A stretch of DNA of 64,000 bases from Zoogloea dura (lineage in GTDB: Bacteria > Pseudomonadota > Gammaproteobacteria > Burkholderiales > Rhodocyclaceae), in the NCBI RefSeq assembly GCF_012927165.1, contig NZ_JABBGA010000004.1, positions 1 to 64,000 on the forward strand, read 5' to 3'. Shown piece by piece: positions 62,675 to 64,000 of the stretch. The notes beneath the pieces were generated by a model. The model ran no database searches. It saw nothing but the letters and a program-made list of their open reading frames with translations, and was not told where the DNA came from. Both the position numbers and the translations under genes were made by a program. The first letter of the stretch is position 1, and each line of letters opens with the position of its first letter.

Positions 62675-64000
62675 TCAGATCCGGAGGTCTTCTATTTTGT
62701 GGCCCGCGAGGGCCCCGCGGATGCTCTTGTCCATGCGCCGGGAGGCGAACTCGTTGGAGGCCCGGTTGAAGCTCTCCAGCTGGATCTTGATGGTGCGCAC
62801 GTCCTGGCCTGCCGCTGCGTCGCGAAGCGCCGCCATTGCCGAATCGAGGGCCGCTCTCTCGGCTGCATCGAGGAGCCCGCTGTCTGCCAGCAAGGCTCTC
62901 TCGGTCGCCTCAAGCACCCTCTCCGCCTCAACCTGCTGCTCCTTGAGCGAGCGGACTTCCATATCGTCGCGGGCATGTTCGAACCCGGATTTCAGCATGT
63001 CGGCAATCTCGTGGTCGGCCAGCCCGTAGGAAGGCTTGACCTCGACCCGTGCCTCGACGCCGGTGCCCTGCTCCCGGGCCGACACGGACAACAGACCGTC
63101 CGCATCCACCTGGAAAGTTACGCGGATCCGGGCTGCACCCGCCACCATGGGTGGAATGCCGCGCAACTCGAATCGGGCCAGAGAGCGACAGGCGGAAACC
63201 AGTTCACGTTCGCCCTGCACTACATGGCAGACCATCGCCGTCTGGCCATCCTTGAAAGTGGTGAAGTCCTGGGCGCGAGCCGTCGGAATGGTCGCATTGC
63301 GCGGGATGATCTTCTCGACCAGGCCGCCCATCGTCTCAATGCCGAGCGACAGGGGAATCACGTCGAGGAGCAGCCACTCCTCTTCCGCGGCCCGGTTGCC
63401 GGCCAGCACATTGGCCTGCATGGCCGCGCCGATCGCCACCACGGTATCAGGATCAAGGTTGGTGAGCGGCGGCTGGCCAAAGAACTCGCCGACCATCTGC
63501 TGGACATGGGGCATGCGCGTGGCACCGCCCACCATGACAACCCCCTTCACGTCAGCAGGCTCAAGGCCCGCATCTCGCAGGGCCTTGCGCACCGGCTTGA
63601 GGGTCTTGCTCACCAGGTTGCGGGTGATGTCGACAAACACATCCCGGTGCACCACCAGGTCCACCTCGTCGCCGCTTTCGAGGGTCATCCGGACCGGGAC
63701 CGACTCATCAAGGGTCAGACGCTCCTTGACCTCGCGGGCCTTGATCAGCAGGCGACGGGAATCCCGGTCGGAAGGCAGCGAGATGCTGGCGTTCTCGAGC
63801 ATCCAGCAGAACAGGCGATGATCGAAGTCGTCGCCTCCCAGCGACGCATCGCCATTGGTCGCCACCACTTCGAAGACACCGCGCGAAAGACGCAGGATAG
63901 AGATGTCGAAAGTCCCGCCACCCAGGTCATACACGGCGTACACGCCTTCCGAGGCATTCTCGAGGCCGTAGGCGATGGCCGCCGCGGTCGGCTCGTTGAG
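62675..64000 (-). CDS. hscA: Fe-S assembly Hsp70 chaperone HscA (5' partial)
   Basis: 441 residues of the C-terminal two thirds are visible; the start lies beyond the right edge. ATPase-domain motifs [12 protein letters not shown] and [11 protein letters not shown] are at the window edge, then [12 protein letters not shown] and the substrate-binding domain. The acidic, HscA-specific linker and the fdx-iscX neighbours identify it as HscA rather than DnaK. It helps transfer clusters from IscU. Confidence 0.95.
   Translation of the reverse strand, partial: LNEPTAAAIAYGLENASEGVYAVYDLGGGTFDISILRLSRGVFEVVATNGDASLGGDDFDHRLFCWMLENASISLPSDRDSRRLLIKAREVKERLTLDESVPVRMTLESGDEVDLVVHRDVFVDITRNLVSKTLKPVRKALRDAGLEPADVKGVVMVGGATRMPHVQQMVGEFFGQPPLTNLDPDTVVAIGAAMQANVLAGNRAAEEEWLLLDVIPLSLGIETMGGLVEKIIPRNATIPTARAQDFTTFKDGQTAMVCHVVQGERELVSACRSLARFELRGIPPMVAGAARIRVTFQVDADGLLSVSAREQGTGVEARVEVKPSYGLADHEIADMLKSGFEHARDDMEVRSLKEQQVEAERVLEATERALLADSGLLDAAERAALDSAMAALRDAAAGQDVRTIKIQLESFNRASNEFASRRMDKSIRGALAGHKIEDLRI

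Overview
The window is a contiguous piece of a GC-rich bacterial chromosome packed with housekeeping genes. Gene order and protein types point to a betaproteobacterium, most likely Rhodocyclales (Azoarcus/Thauera/Zoogloea-like). Supporting blocks are rpsB-tsf-pyrH-frr-uppS-cdsA-dxr-rseP-bamA-ompH-lpxD-fabZ-lpxA-lpxB-rnhB, map-glnD, smc-zipA-ligA-galU, dapC-dapD-pilU-dapE-prmB and an hscA-fdx-iscX tail. The genus is inference. I see no rRNA, tRNA, CRISPR, prophage or insertion sequence.

Layout. 1-3.4 kb: end of a DUF2189 membrane protein, a DMT exporter, a SIMPL-domain protein, dtd and an NlpC/P60 lipoprotein. 3.4-5.2 kb: hemB, then about 740 bp without a conventional gene that holds a candidate small RNA with tandem terminators (+ strand) and a 37-codon ORF with a strong ribosome-binding site and its own terminator (- strand). 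5.1-9.4 kb: an etfB-etfA-CbiM-like-acyl-CoA dehydrogenase operon ending in a clear terminator, divergent from a TetR regulator. 10.2-15.4 kb: tatD, an enoyl-CoA hydratase-like protein without catalytic glutamates, and a four-gene Mla-type lipid transport operon. 15.4-19.1 kb: divergent ppx and ppk1 with a candidate Pho box between them. 19.2-20.5 kb: a lipoprotein with a fibronectin-like domain and seven propeller-type repeats. 20.6-25.3 kb: bioA-bioF-bioH-bioC-bioD, translationally coupled.

25.3-40.8 kb, all on the - strand: a long run from rpsB (strong promoter at about 40.8 kb) through translation factors, UMP kinase, isoprenoid and phospholipid synthesis, outer-membrane assembly and lipid A synthesis to rnhB, a CopD-like membrane protein and a TrmH-family methyltransferase. 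40.9-44.3 kb: map and glnD. 44.4-45.7 kb: def and a methylthioinosine phosphorylase. 45.8-47.6 kb: typA, separated from galU by a perfect 13-bp bidirectional terminator. 47.7-55.4 kb: galU, ligA, zipA, smc. 55.6-61.0 kb: dapC, dapD, pilU, dapE, prmB. 61.1 kb: a stand-alone response regulator. 61.6-64 kb: the tail of the isc operon (hscA, fdx, iscX) with a glutathione peroxidase fused on by overlap.

Many adjacent genes overlap by 1-4 bases, and GTG or TTG starts are common, so several starts below were moved from the longest ORF to the position fixed by the overlap, by homology of the N-terminus or by a Shine-Dalgarno sequence. The most novel material is the hemB upstream region. The rest is mostly conserved core genome with a few unusual details (ECHDC3-like hydratase, STAS-MlaE fusion, His-rich PrmB N-terminus, peroxidase in the isc operon).
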